From positions 62,001-126,000 of the forward strand of contig JAJTXY010000007.1 in the NCBI GenBank assembly GCA_021463865.1: a stretch of 64,000 nt of DNA, given 5' to 3'. The first letter of the stretch is position 1. Every line of letters starts with the position of its first letter. This DNA is from Anaerolineae bacterium. GTDB taxonomy: Bacteria; Chloroflexota; Anaerolineae; Aggregatilineales; J027. The position numbers and the translations under genes were made by a program. Below are positions 34,935 through 42,675 of this stretch, piece by piece. Under the pieces are notes generated by a model. It was given only the letters and a program-made list of their open reading frames with translations. It was not told the DNA's origin and searched no databases.

Positions 34935-35080
34935 GGAAGCAACCATCCCTAAAAATCGAGCCGATGAACAATAGAGCATCAAGCGAGGGTCACAAACCCC
35001 CGTCATCGCTAATATGTCAGCCACACCAGCACGTCACGCCGATTATCTACTTGAATGAATGCCCAGATTGTATCGCGCAT

Positions 35081-35106
35081 GGGGATACAACACCCGCTGT
35101 ATCCCC
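35081..35106 (-). terminator. Hairpin downstream of thioredoxin gene
   Basis: GGGGATACA and TGTATCCCC arms (9 bp, 8-base loop), 11 bases past the thioredoxin stop. There is no T-run. Confidence 0.5.
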
Positions 35107-35117
35107 GATGAAGAATT

Positions 35118-35453
35118 TCAGGCGTTTTCTAGATGCGGCAGGACTTTGGCCTCAATTCGTTCGCGTGGCACAAACCCGACAATACGCTCAACGGGTGCGC
35201 CATTTTCAAATAGAATCAGGGTGGGTAGACCCATCACCCCATACTGCTGCACAATCGTCTGGTTGGCATCGCTATCCAACAGGCCGACACGCAATTTGCC
35301 CTCATATTTATGGGCGATTTCATGCACGATGGGGGCGAGCATCTTACAGGGTGGACACCAATCCGCCGTAAATTCGATCAATACGGGTAGGCTCGATTCC
35401 AATACCTGCGGCCCGAAATTTTGCTCGGTGGCTTCAAAGGTGAGGTGGCCCAT
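35118..35453 (-). CDS. trxA: Thioredoxin
   Basis: The 111-residue redox protein has the active site WCPPC (in ADWCPPCKM) and the cis-proline loop GLPTLILF. It lacks a signal peptide, so it acts in the cytoplasm. Canonical thioredoxin has WCGPC; the Pro for Gly change alters redox potential. The start at 35453 follows AAAGGAATAGG. It is divergent from a MerR regulator, and its promoter has the 19-base spacer and central palindrome typical of MerR control. It is therefore likely an inducible thioredoxin rather than the housekeeping one. Confidence 0.92.
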   Translation of the reverse strand: MGHLTFEATEQNFGPQVLESSLPVLIEFTADWCPPCKMLAPIVHEIAHKYEGKLRVGLLDSDANQTIVQQYGVMGLPTLILFENGAPVERIVGFVPRERIEAKVLPHLENA

Positions 35454-35505
35454 GATTCCTATTCCTTTCGACAACGAATGATTTTGCGAGTTGAAACCAT
35501 CTATT

Positions 35506-35536
35506 AGGGTAGCAACTCAAGTGTACTTGAAGTCAA
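35506..35536 (-). promoter_or_regulatory. MerR-type promoter/operator of trxA
   Basis: On the minus strand: TTGACT, a 19-base spacer and TACCCT. The palindrome TCAAGT-N2-ACTTGA (35517-35530) lies inside the spacer. Over-long spacers with such a dyad are the hallmark of MerR-activated promoters. Confidence 0.8.
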
Positions 35537-35550
35537 GGGGTCAATTTTCA

Positions 35551-35958
35551 ATGGCGGAAATCAGCATCAGCGAAGTCACGCAGCAGACGTGTCTTCCTCC
35601 ATCCACCCTGCGCTATTATGAAGAAATTGGGCTAATACACCCGACGCGGCGTGTGGGGGGACGGCGGCAGTATGATGAAAGTGTGCTGCAACGTTTGGCG
35701 CTGATTCAGACCGGGCAACAGGCGGGTTTCTCGCTGGCAGAGGTCGGCGTTTTGCTCAACAATATCCTCAATGCCGGGGCAGGGAGCGCGGCGGGGTGGC
35801 ATGAATTGGTGAATCGCAAACTCAAAGAAATGGACGCCCTGCTGCACAATATCCAGAATATGAAACGGCTGTTGGAGGACATCATGGATTGTGATGATGC
35901 CAGCCTTGCCGAATGTATTGTGCTGACGGCCCAACGCCACCCCATCACGCAGCCATAA
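35551..35958 (+). CDS. MerR family transcriptional regulator
   Basis: The 135-residue regulator has the MerR winged helix (residues 3-72: ISEVTQQTCLPPSTLRYYEEIGLI, RRQYDESVLQRLALI) and a coiled-coil dimerisation helix (about 85-115). It ends with two cysteines, one in MDCDD and one in AECIV, that could sense metal or redox state. AAGGGG precedes the ATG at 35551. It is divergent from trxA, whose promoter carries a MerR-type dyad. Together they form a likely redox- or metal-responsive pair. Confidence 0.9.
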   Translation: MAEISISEVTQQTCLPPSTLRYYEEIGLIHPTRRVGGRRQYDESVLQRLALIQTGQQAGFSLAEVGVLLNNILNAGAGSAAGWHELVNRKLKEMDALLHNIQNMKRLLEDIMDCDDASLAECIVLTAQRHPITQP

Positions 35959-35962
35959 TCAG

Positions 35963-36067
35963 CTAGGCACGCAGTAGCAGAATTTGGGTGAACAGCAGCG
36001 TCAATATCAGCAGGGCCAATGTGAAGGCCAGTTTGTAGCGGTTGGTTAAATGACGACTTTGAATCAT
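35963..36067 (-). CDS. 34-residue single-span membrane peptide
   Basis: This short gene encodes MIQSRHLTNRYK followed by a hydrophobic helix (LAFTLALLILTLLFTQILLL) and RA. AGAGG lies eight bases before the ATG. It is on the same strand as, and about 108 bases downstream of, the GDP-mannose dehydratase gene, and tail-to-tail with the MerR gene. Codon use matches the neighbours. Function unknown. Confidence 0.5.
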   Translation of the reverse strand: MIQSRHLTNRYKLAFTLALLILTLLFTQILLLRA

Positions 36068-36174
36068 CTCAAAATCCTCTTGGCTGTGGTCTCTAATATC
36101 TCTACGTATTTTCGGCAAAAAGGTTTGGCGGGGGTGAGCCTACGCCGATTTTCCGTCGCCCACCCGTCAGTTAT

Positions 36175-37185
36175 TTATGTCGTCAGCAGGGCCAAATCCG
36201 AGTTGACCATTAGCCGAATGAGTTCTTCAAAGTTGGTGTGTGGCTCCCAGCCCAATTCACGTTTGGCGCGACTGTAATCCCCACGTGAGGCGGCGATTTC
36301 GGTGGGGCGCATAAACCGCTGATCGCACTCCACATGGTTTTCCCAATTCAGGCCGACTTGTTCAAAGGCCACCCGACACAAATCACGCACGGTGTAGATG
36401 GTGTTTGTGCCGATGACATAATCACGCGGTTGGTCGTTTTGCAGCATCAGCCACATGGCCTCGACATATTCTTTGGCATAACCCCAATCGCGCACCGCAT
36501 CCAAATTACCGATACGCAGTTTGCCATGTTGCACCAGCGGTTCACCCAATTCGTTGAGTGGGGGGTTTTTGATGCCGAGTTTGATGCAGGCCGCCGCCAT
36601 TGTCACCTTACGGGTCACAAAATGCAGGCTGCGCCGTTCGCTCTCGTGGTTGAACAGGATGCCGCCGCACGCGAACAGGCCATATGATTGGCGGTAATTC
36701 ACAGTCATGAGATGGGCATACTGTTTGGCGATGCCATAGGGGTTGTTGGCGGAGAAGGGGGTATCTTCGTCGCAGACCTCATAGGGCACACCGCCAAAAA
36801 TTTCGCGGCTGGTGGCCTGATAAAATCGTGCATCCGGTTTGTGGCGCAGCACGGCTTCCAACATGCGCACGACCCCGACGGCGGTGATCTCAGCCGTGAC
36901 AATCGGCTGCGTCCAGCTATCGGCGGGGACGGATTGGGCCGCGATGTTATACACCTCGTCGGGCTGATATTTTTGGACGAGCGAGCACAGCCGATCCCCG
37001 TCCATCAAATCGCCATATTCGAGGGTAATTTTGCCGATCAGGTGGTCAATATTGGGATAGCGGTAGTTGGTCGAACGCCGCGCCAAGCCGATCACACGGT
37101 AGCCTTTTTCCAGCAGCAAGTCCGCCAGATAGGAGCCGTCCTGCCCGGTGATACCTGTCACAAGGGCCGTCTTTTGCTGTGCCAT
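36175..37185 (-). CDS. gmd: GDP-mannose 4,6-dehydratase
   Basis: This 336-residue SDR-fold enzyme converts GDP-mannose to GDP-4-keto-6-deoxymannose, the first step to GDP-fucose and related sugars for surface polysaccharide. The NAD(P) motif is GITGQDGSYLADLLLEKGY (residues 8-26), then RRSTNY. The catalytic Glu is in ATSREIFGG and Tyr/Lys are in PYGIAKQYAH. NHESERR and RDWGYAKEYVEAMW are family blocks. The usual STSELYG motif reads TSREIFG, a variant. The start at 37185 has AGAGGC upstream. No GDP-fucose synthase is adjacent in this window. Confidence 0.92.
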   Translation of the reverse strand: MAQQKTALVTGITGQDGSYLADLLLEKGYRVIGLARRSTNYRYPNIDHLIGKITLEYGDLMDGDRLCSLVQKYQPDEVYNIAAQSVPADSWTQPIVTAEITAVGVVRMLEAVLRHKPDARFYQATSREIFGGVPYEVCDEDTPFSANNPYGIAKQYAHLMTVNYRQSYGLFACGGILFNHESERRSLHFVTRKVTMAAACIKLGIKNPPLNELGEPLVQHGKLRIGNLDAVRDWGYAKEYVEAMWLMLQNDQPRDYVIGTNTIYTVRDLCRVAFEQVGLNWENHVECDQRFMRPTEIAASRGDYSRAKRELGWEPHTNFEELIRLMVNSDLALLTT

Positions 37186-37341
37186 AAACGCCTCTCTTGG
37201 AAGATGCAAAAAGTGTGTAGTCAAAGGTGGATTGTAAACGCGGAGAATAGAATTGCCGAGAGGAACGGCGGTTTTTCGTAAGATAGGTAGGGAGGGCGAC
37301 GCAGAATCGCCCGTCAGCCGTAATATTTTTGTGTGACTAAA

Positions 37342-38112
37342 TCACCACCCGCCCCCAGTTGAATTAATCACCTGCCCGGTGATCCAACGGGCATCATCGG
37401 TACACAGCCATGCAATTAAACGGGCGGCGTCATCGGGTTCACCCCAACGACCCTGTGGCGAATGTTCTTTGACCAATTCATAGAGGGCGGCATCGGCATA
37501 ACCCGTATCCGTCGCGCCGGGGTTGACCGTGTTGACCGTGATCCCGCGCCGCACCAGATAATCGGACAGGCTGAGGGTTAATTGGTGAATCGCCCCTTTC
37601 GACGCGATATAGGCCAATTCACCCGACATCGGCCCCAAATGCTGTCCGGAGGTCATCATGATGACCCGCCCGCCAGAATTTTTCTGAAACTGCGCCGCGA
37701 ACGCCTTGACCAACAACAGCGTGCCGCGTACATTGGCTTGTAGATGCGCGTCAATATGTTCGGCGGTCAAGTCCTCCAATGCCCCCATCAAACTGTAGGC
37801 ATGGTTGGCGACCAAAATTTCCACATGCCCGAAGGCTTGCACCGCCGCCGCTACGACCTGTTCCACCGCATGGGGGTCAAGAAAATCGGCCTCCAGATGT
37901 TCCACACGTGGGCCAATCGTGCGGAGTTCGGCCAGCACGTTTTCAATGTTATCCGCGCCCCATGCCATCTGTGCATCGTAGCGGGTGAGCGATTGCACAA
38001 ACACATCCGCCCCCATTTCGAGCAGGCGTTTGGCGATGGCATAGCCAATCCCGATGCGACGGCTGACCCCCGTCACGATGGCGACCCGTCCTTCCAGTTG
38101 GTTTTCCGACAT
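37342..38112 (-). CDS. SDR family oxidoreductase
   Basis: The 256-residue short-chain dehydrogenase has the cofactor motif TGVSRRIGIGYAIA (residues 14-27), ANHAYS in place of NNAG, MMTSGQHLG with the catalytic Ser, and YIASKGA with Tyr and Lys. VNPGATDTGY and the C-terminal ITGQVINSTGGGW are as in 3-oxoacyl-ACP reductase-like members. Substrate unknown. It is separate from the dehydratase by about 150 bases and could be in the same transcript. Confidence 0.9.
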   Translation of the reverse strand: MSENQLEGRVAIVTGVSRRIGIGYAIAKRLLEMGADVFVQSLTRYDAQMAWGADNIENVLAELRTIGPRVEHLEADFLDPHAVEQVVAAAVQAFGHVEILVANHAYSLMGALEDLTAEHIDAHLQANVRGTLLLVKAFAAQFQKNSGGRVIMMTSGQHLGPMSGELAYIASKGAIHQLTLSLSDYLVRRGITVNTVNPGATDTGYADAALYELVKEHSPQGRWGEPDDAARLIAWLCTDDARWITGQVINSTGGGW

Positions 38113-38178
38113 AAGCTTCCTCTCTTATCTGAGATACTTTGGGTTGATAATCGCTGTTGAGCGATGGGTGAAGCCCAA

Positions 38179-38454
38179 CTATGATTTATTTTGGTATTGC
38201 CTGTTTTCCAAATACCGATCCACTATCTTAATCAGACCCAAAATCTCATCTGCTGCGCGAGAAATCGTATCTATCATTTCATCTTGGCTCAGATTTGCAT
38301 CAAGAGCCTGATATTGAGCAAGCAACATCCCTGAATAACCTCTAATCATAGAGACCGGATGCAGTAATTCTTTTTTAAATCTTGCCAATACGTCCTCTGG
38401 TAAAAGTTGAGGGTCAATATCTGGAAAACGGCTTTCATCGGTGAAATCATTCAT
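38179..38454 (-). CDS. Stand-alone HisKA-like phosphoacceptor domain protein
   Basis: The 91-residue protein contains one recognisable element, an H-box (FKKELLHPVSMIRGYSGMLL, about residues 30-49) like that of histidine kinase dimerisation domains. A second helix follows (EMIDTISRAADEILGLIKIVDRYLE). There is no ATP-binding domain. GAGGGAG precedes the ATG at 38454. It may be a phosphotransfer intermediate, a dimerisation inhibitor of a kinase, or a remnant. The large kinase at 42676 is the only full kinase nearby. Confidence 0.65.
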   Translation of the reverse strand: MNDFTDESRFPDIDPQLLPEDVLARFKKELLHPVSMIRGYSGMLLAQYQALDANLSQDEMIDTISRAADEILGLIKIVDRYLENRQYQNKS

Positions 38455-38544
38455 GTCCAAACTCCCTCAAAAAAGCACTGATCATTGATTGGCAATGCCC
38501 AGTGCCTTCTTCTTATAGTTCCCCAAAATACCTTGACCTCTAAG

Positions 38545-38660
38545 CTACTGTGCGACCCCGCTGGCCCGTACCGTCGCCCACGTATTGACATCTTGAATGC
38601 CTTCCGGGTCGAAAGGATTACCGGGTGGGCCGGATAGGGCATGTTGATTCAGTGTAAGTG
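38545..38660 (-). pseudogene. Fragment of a patatin gene 3' end
   Basis: About 35 codons (ending TAG at 38545) read LTLNQHALSGPPGNP... followed by GIQDVNTW. 72 bases (38578-38649) are identical to 39444-39515, the tail of the patatin gene. After the identity the fragment ends in a different short tail (ATVRASGVAQ). It directly follows the stop of the membrane protein at 38662. Confidence 0.75.
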
Positions 38661-38661
38661 A

Positions 38662-39417
38662 CTAGAGATCTGCCAACACCTCCCAGCCGCCGAGCCAGCA
38701 TATCCAGATCAACCAGCCTGACAAAATAATCATTACTCCTAAGGTTAATGGAGTGGCGACGAACTTTTCTATCGCTTGGTATTTCTGCCATTGAGTAAGA
38801 AAGACATAATGTGGGATGACGGTTAGCACAACCATCGGGATGAACAAGGCAAGCACCAATGCTTCTATGAAACTGTCTAGACTTGACGCTATCCCTACCC
38901 ACACTCCTAATACTCCCATCGCAGACATACCCATCGCGTATTGGCAGCGATATCCAGCACTAACATAGGTGGTAATAACCTGAAACAGCCCCACTAGTCC
39001 GAGTGTGATGACGAGGGGAATATAGGGGTCGGGTGGAAGGCGGGCAGCAACCCCAAAGGGAATTAGCAGGCCTACGACAACGCTACGAAATTGAGTTCTG
39101 GTGGTGAGATTGGGATTGAAAAAATCAAGGCTGAACGAGACTCCCCAAAGCAAAATCGTGAATCCCAAAATGCTTGTGGCAGAGGCACGGGGCGCAAGAT
39201 GTTCACGGTACGGCAATTCACCGAGCACACAGCCAATAACCAATATCATAATGGGCATCCAGACTAAAAAGTTTGCTAGAAATGCCCCTACTTTGTGCAA
39301 AGCTGTTTCGCCATATATCGCTTGGTAATGTGTTAATCTATTGGGGGCAAAAAACATCCATACCCCCAAGCGTACCCAATCTAGGGGGTTCAATGGATGA
39401 AGGCGTCTAGGTTCCAT
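38662..39417 (-). CDS. Polytopic membrane protein, unknown
   Basis: The 251-residue protein has about six to seven hydrophobic helices (FLVWMPIMILVIGCVLG, ATSILGFTILLWGVSF, YIPLVITLGLVGLFQV, AMGVLGVWVGIASSL, ALVLALFIPMVVLTVI, LGVMIILSGWLIWICW). No family is recognised. Its start overlaps the patatin stop by one base (TAATG), so the two are coupled. It is bracketed by patatin-tail sequence on both sides, which suggests it arrived by a rearrangement at the end of that gene. Confidence 0.75.
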   Translation of the reverse strand: MEPRRLHPLNPLDWVRLGVWMFFAPNRLTHYQAIYGETALHKVGAFLANFLVWMPIMILVIGCVLGELPYREHLAPRASATSILGFTILLWGVSFSLDFFNPNLTTRTQFRSVVVGLLIPFGVAARLPPDPYIPLVITLGLVGLFQVITTYVSAGYRCQYAMGMSAMGVLGVWVGIASSLDSFIEALVLALFIPMVVLTVIPHYVFLTQWQKYQAIEKFVATPLTLGVMIILSGWLIWICWLGGWEVLADL

Positions 39418-40583
39418 TATTCCACCAGCTTACGAACGATGCGCCACGTATTGACATCTTGAATGCCTTCCGGGTCGAAAGGATTACCGGGTGGGCCGGA
39501 TAGGGCATGTTGATTTAACTGGATACGTTCGCGCAGTTGCAAGCCCAACGTTTTGAGTACCCCATTGATTTCATTAAAGTTATCCGCTGCCACCTGTTTT
39601 TCCAGCGTCGTCTGGAAGCGGCGAAAATCGAGGCCGGGGTATTGGGCGACCACATCGCGTGAGGCATCCCGCAGGGCATCATTGATAAATAAGTCGGGGG
39701 TGCGGAGTGCCCAATCGAGCGCCCACCATTTGGTGACCGGGTTGGCGGCTTGGCGATAGGCTTCTTCTGGCAGATACCCCGTCCCGAACGAAAACAAGGT
39801 GACGTTATTGGGGTCAATATGCTGATCGGCATAGGGGTGCATCAGTTCACGCGCCACGACCTCCGCCGGATTACCAAAATTGCCGACCCCGCCATCCACC
39901 AAAAAGCGTTTGCCGTCGCCCGTCGGCACCGGGATGGGATCCCAGAAAGTGGGAATACAGGACGATGCCAAGACCGCCTCGACCAATTTCATGTCGGCGA
40001 ATTCGTCGGTGCTGGTGGATTTAATGAAACGAGTTTGCCGCGCCGCCACTTCGACGGCTGTCATTACGATACGCGGCTGATGGGGTTTGCCACTGAGATA
40101 TTGACCGAGTTCGCGCACCGTTGGGTGGGTGTTGGGGGCAGGGTGCTTGGCAAGCTGTTTCAACATGACTTCGCGCAGGGGGTCAAATGAATAACGGGCG
40201 GGCAGGAGCATGTAGAGGAAAAATTCGCCAATATCGAGGGGCAGCTTGTCCAAAAAGCGCACCAAGCCAATCGGCAGATGCAGCCGACTCAGCAGGGGGA
40301 TGGTCGCGCCAAATGGTCGAAACCGACCCGCTTTGGAAAAGACATGCTGACCCAACTGCTCATATAAATCCAAAATCTCTTGTCCGGTCATGCCAATCGC
40401 CAATGACGCCGCGATGACCGCCCCGGTGCTGGTTCCGGCGATGACCTTGACACGTGGGTCGTTAATCAAGGGGCGTGTGCCCAATTGATCTTCAAGCTCG
40501 ATCAGGCCATGCGCGACAATCGCTCCTTTGACGCCACCGCCATCTACCGCAATGCCGATATTTTCGCGGACAGGTGCAAACAT
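39417..40583 (-). CDS. Patatin-like phospholipase
   Basis: The 388-residue lipid acyl hydrolase has the oxyanion loop DGGGVKG (residues 14-20), nucleophile Ser52 in AGTSTGAV and catalytic Asp230 in VDGGVGN. The Ser-Asp dyad is complete. A helical insertion (about 80-150) is larger than in minimal patatins. Soluble, no signal peptide, so cytoplasmic and probably acting on membrane lipids. Start at 40583 after GGGGGTAG. It is coupled to the downstream membrane protein; patatin/membrane pairs may act together, but no partner role is known here. Confidence 0.92.
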   Translation of the reverse strand: MFAPVRENIGIAVDGGGVKGAIVAHGLIELEDQLGTRPLINDPRVKVIAGTSTGAVIAASLAIGMTGQEILDLYEQLGQHVFSKAGRFRPFGATIPLLSRLHLPIGLVRFLDKLPLDIGEFFLYMLLPARYSFDPLREVMLKQLAKHPAPNTHPTVRELGQYLSGKPHQPRIVMTAVEVAARQTRFIKSTSTDEFADMKLVEAVLASSCIPTFWDPIPVPTGDGKRFLVDGGVGNFGNPAEVVARELMHPYADQHIDPNNVTLFSFGTGYLPEEAYRQAANPVTKWWALDWALRTPDLFINDALRDASRDVVAQYPGLDFRRFQTTLEKQVAADNFNEINGVLKTLGLQLRERIQLNQHALSGPPGNPFDPEGIQDVNTWRIVRKLVE

Positions 40584-40649
40584 ACTACTACCCCCTAACA
40601 GATTAATAGATAATAGTTTGATTCTAACTACTTCAAAAACGGGGATCGG

Positions 40650-41144
40650 TCAAATCAGTACCAAGATAATCAACAGGGCATAAGCCGCGATGACCCCCCG
40701 CGAAAAATTGAGCATCGCTTTGGGCGATTGGCCCGCCTCCGTGTAACCTGTGGTCGTCAAAAATCGCTGTTTGATGATCTCCCCGATGATATACGCCGCG
40801 CCGAACAATATCGCATAGATTTCTTGGTCGGGTTGGCGTACCAGAGCCAAAAACAGTGCCGCGTGTCCTAGAAAATTGAACACGGCATAGGCCATCGAAA
40901 TGATTTCTTTTTGGATATATCGCAAGCCAAGCGGGGCGACCATGCCGAGTGTCAGCAATCCCAAGAGGATGACGGCGGCGAGGTGGGGATTGTCCCCGAT
41001 GATGAATTTGTCTGCACCGAGGCTATCCACAAACGCGACAAATGCCAACAATATGCCGATTCCTTTGACCGCCGTTTCCAGCCAGCCCAATAGACCCCAA
41101 TTGGCGATATGCCATTGCTTGGATGAGGTAGCTTCTGATTGCAT
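40650..41144 (-). CDS. Small polytopic membrane protein, unknown
   Basis: The 164-residue protein has four hydrophobic helices (GIGILLAFVAFVDSL, LAAVILLGLLTLGMVAPLG, AVFNFLGHAALFLALV, GVIAAYALLIILVLI). GGGAG precedes the ATG at 41144. No family recognised. Same strand and 66 bases upstream of the patatin gene, so possibly cotranscribed with it. Confidence 0.75.
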   Translation of the reverse strand: MQSEATSSKQWHIANWGLLGWLETAVKGIGILLAFVAFVDSLGADKFIIGDNPHLAAVILLGLLTLGMVAPLGLRYIQKEIISMAYAVFNFLGHAALFLALVRQPDQEIYAILFGAAYIIGEIIKQRFLTTTGYTEAGQSPKAMLNFSRGVIAAYALLIILVLI

Positions 41145-41173
41145 GGTTGCTCCCACTTTGCTGTTGATCGGAT

Positions 41174-41989
41174 TTATCGGATAGATTCTAGCAAGGTTTT
41201 GAGCGATTCCACATCGGCGACCCACCACCCAATCGAATCGGCTTGGCCTTGTTCATTGGTGAAATTGAGTTTTATCAATGGGCTGCCGATGGATTTACCC
41301 ATATATTTATCGGGCGTCTCAATAGATTGGATGCTGCTTAGGGGAATATGAAATTCGGCTTTGGGCAGATAGCGCTCAAAACAAATCTCGCTGTCCGTCA
41401 CCACCAACATGCCTGTCCCGCCAATCTGACCCACCCCTTTGGATTCCTGCCCGAATAAATTGGCGTCGGTAATGATGGTCTTAGCACCGGGGAAACGTTC
41501 GCGGGCGACGGCCTCGCTTTGTTGGCTCATGCTAGGAGGTGGGGTGGAGGGCTGACGCAGAGCTTCAATGGTTTGTAACACCTCATCAAGGTTTCGCACC
41601 CACCATGCCACCGTATCTATCCGGCCTTCGGGGTTGATATAGCGGATTTTGAGCAAGGGCCTGCCGATGGATTTGCCCAGATGCGATTTGACTGTCTCCA
41701 CTATTTGAATACTGCCCAACGCGATATGCCATTCCCTATTGGTGACCAACTGCTGAAAATAGACCTCGCTGCTGGTGATGACCATGATGCCATTGCCGCG
41801 CAGTTGAGCCGCGCCTTTGGATTCTTGCCCGAAAAAATTCGCCATCGGGACGATCAATTTGGTATTCGGAAAACGCTCGGCAATGAGGGCGGCGCGTTTT
41901 CGGGTGATGCGACCCAATGCCCAAAATACCCCCACTAATGTCACCAAGATGACCGCTACGATAATGACTACAATGAGAATAGCGTCCAT
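41174..41989 (-). CDS. Membrane-anchored protein with two PH-like repeats
   Basis: The 271-residue protein has one N-terminal membrane helix (residues 3-25) and two copies of a ~115-residue domain. Each copy carries FPxxKxIxxDANxFGQESKG, a GNGIMVITSSEVYF strand and GKSIGxPLxKxxxxNxxG, then a closing helix after AWWV or GWWV. The pattern suggests bacterial PH/GRAM-like domains arranged in tandem. The repeats are joined by a Pro/Ser/Gln linker near residue 150. It may scaffold membrane lipids or proteins; function unknown. CGAGGG precedes the ATG at 41989. Confidence 0.72.
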   Translation of the reverse strand: MDAILIVVIIVAVILVTLVGVFWALGRITRKRAALIAERFPNTKLIVPMANFFGQESKGAAQLRGNGIMVITSSEVYFQQLVTNREWHIALGSIQIVETVKSHLGKSIGRPLLKIRYINPEGRIDTVAWWVRNLDEVLQTIEALRQPSTPPPSMSQQSEAVARERFPGAKTIITDANLFGQESKGVGQIGGTGMLVVTDSEICFERYLPKAEFHIPLSSIQSIETPDKYMGKSIGSPLIKLNFTNEQGQADSIGWWVADVESLKTLLESIR

Positions 41990-42138
41990 AGTCCCTCGCA
42001 ATGAAAGTGTTATTTCTCCGTATTGTAAACCGACATGCCCCCTTTCGACCAAATTCACCCCGATGAGATTTTTATGTATCCGAGAACCGCAAGCCGTTTA
42101 GTGTGTAAACAAGGTACACAAGGAGGCAGGGCAGACTT

Positions 42139-42669
42139 ATGACGACCAAAATTCCAGCCCGGATACAATGGGCGGTAGAGACATTAGCGGTAGCACCAGA
42201 CGACCACCTCTTGGAAATCGGTTGTGGGACGGGAGTCGCGGTTGCATTGATTGCGGAACACCTGTTAGGCGGAAAAATCGTTGCCATTGACCGTTCGGAA
42301 AAGATGATTGCCCAAGCCCGCAAAAAGAATCAGGCATTGGTCGAGGCGGGGCAGGTGGATTTTCAGGTGGCCGATGTGGAGACTATGGATTTTGGGGAGA
42401 TGCGCTTCAACAAAATCTTCGCGGTCAATGTCAATCTATTGTGGACAAAACCCGCTGCTGAACTTCAAGGCGTGATAAAAAGGCTAAAATCATGCTTACA
42501 GACAGGTGGCACTCTCTCTCTATTTTATGAGCCGCCCGACATTAGCCAAACCCAAATAATTGCCGACATGGTAACGGGGGTATTGGTGTCGCATGATTTC
42601 ATCATCCGCGAAGTGTTATTCAAGGACTTGGGGACAGCACGCGGGGTCTGCATCATCGCGCATGTCTAA
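42139..42669 (+). CDS. Class I SAM-dependent methyltransferase
   Basis: The 176-residue methyltransferase has motif I LLEIGCGTGVAVALIA (residues 24-39), motif II VAIDRSEKMIAQA and motif III-like DFQVADVETMDF. A short C-terminal substrate region follows. It is a minimal Rossmann methyltransferase; the acceptor cannot be deduced. Its 3' end lies six bases from the end of the convergent histidine kinase gene. Confidence 0.88.
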   Translation: MTTKIPARIQWAVETLAVAPDDHLLEIGCGTGVAVALIAEHLLGGKIVAIDRSEKMIAQARKKNQALVEAGQVDFQVADVETMDFGEMRFNKIFAVNVNLLWTKPAAELQGVIKRLKSCLQTGGTLSLFYEPPDISQTQIIADMVTGVLVSHDFIIREVLFKDLGTARGVCIIAHV

Positions 42670-42675
42670 ACTGTT

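Noticed and set aside
34964-35481. Plus-strand open frames opposite the thioredoxin gene
   Set aside because: They are antisense to a clear thioredoxin with an intact WCPPC site and show no family pattern.
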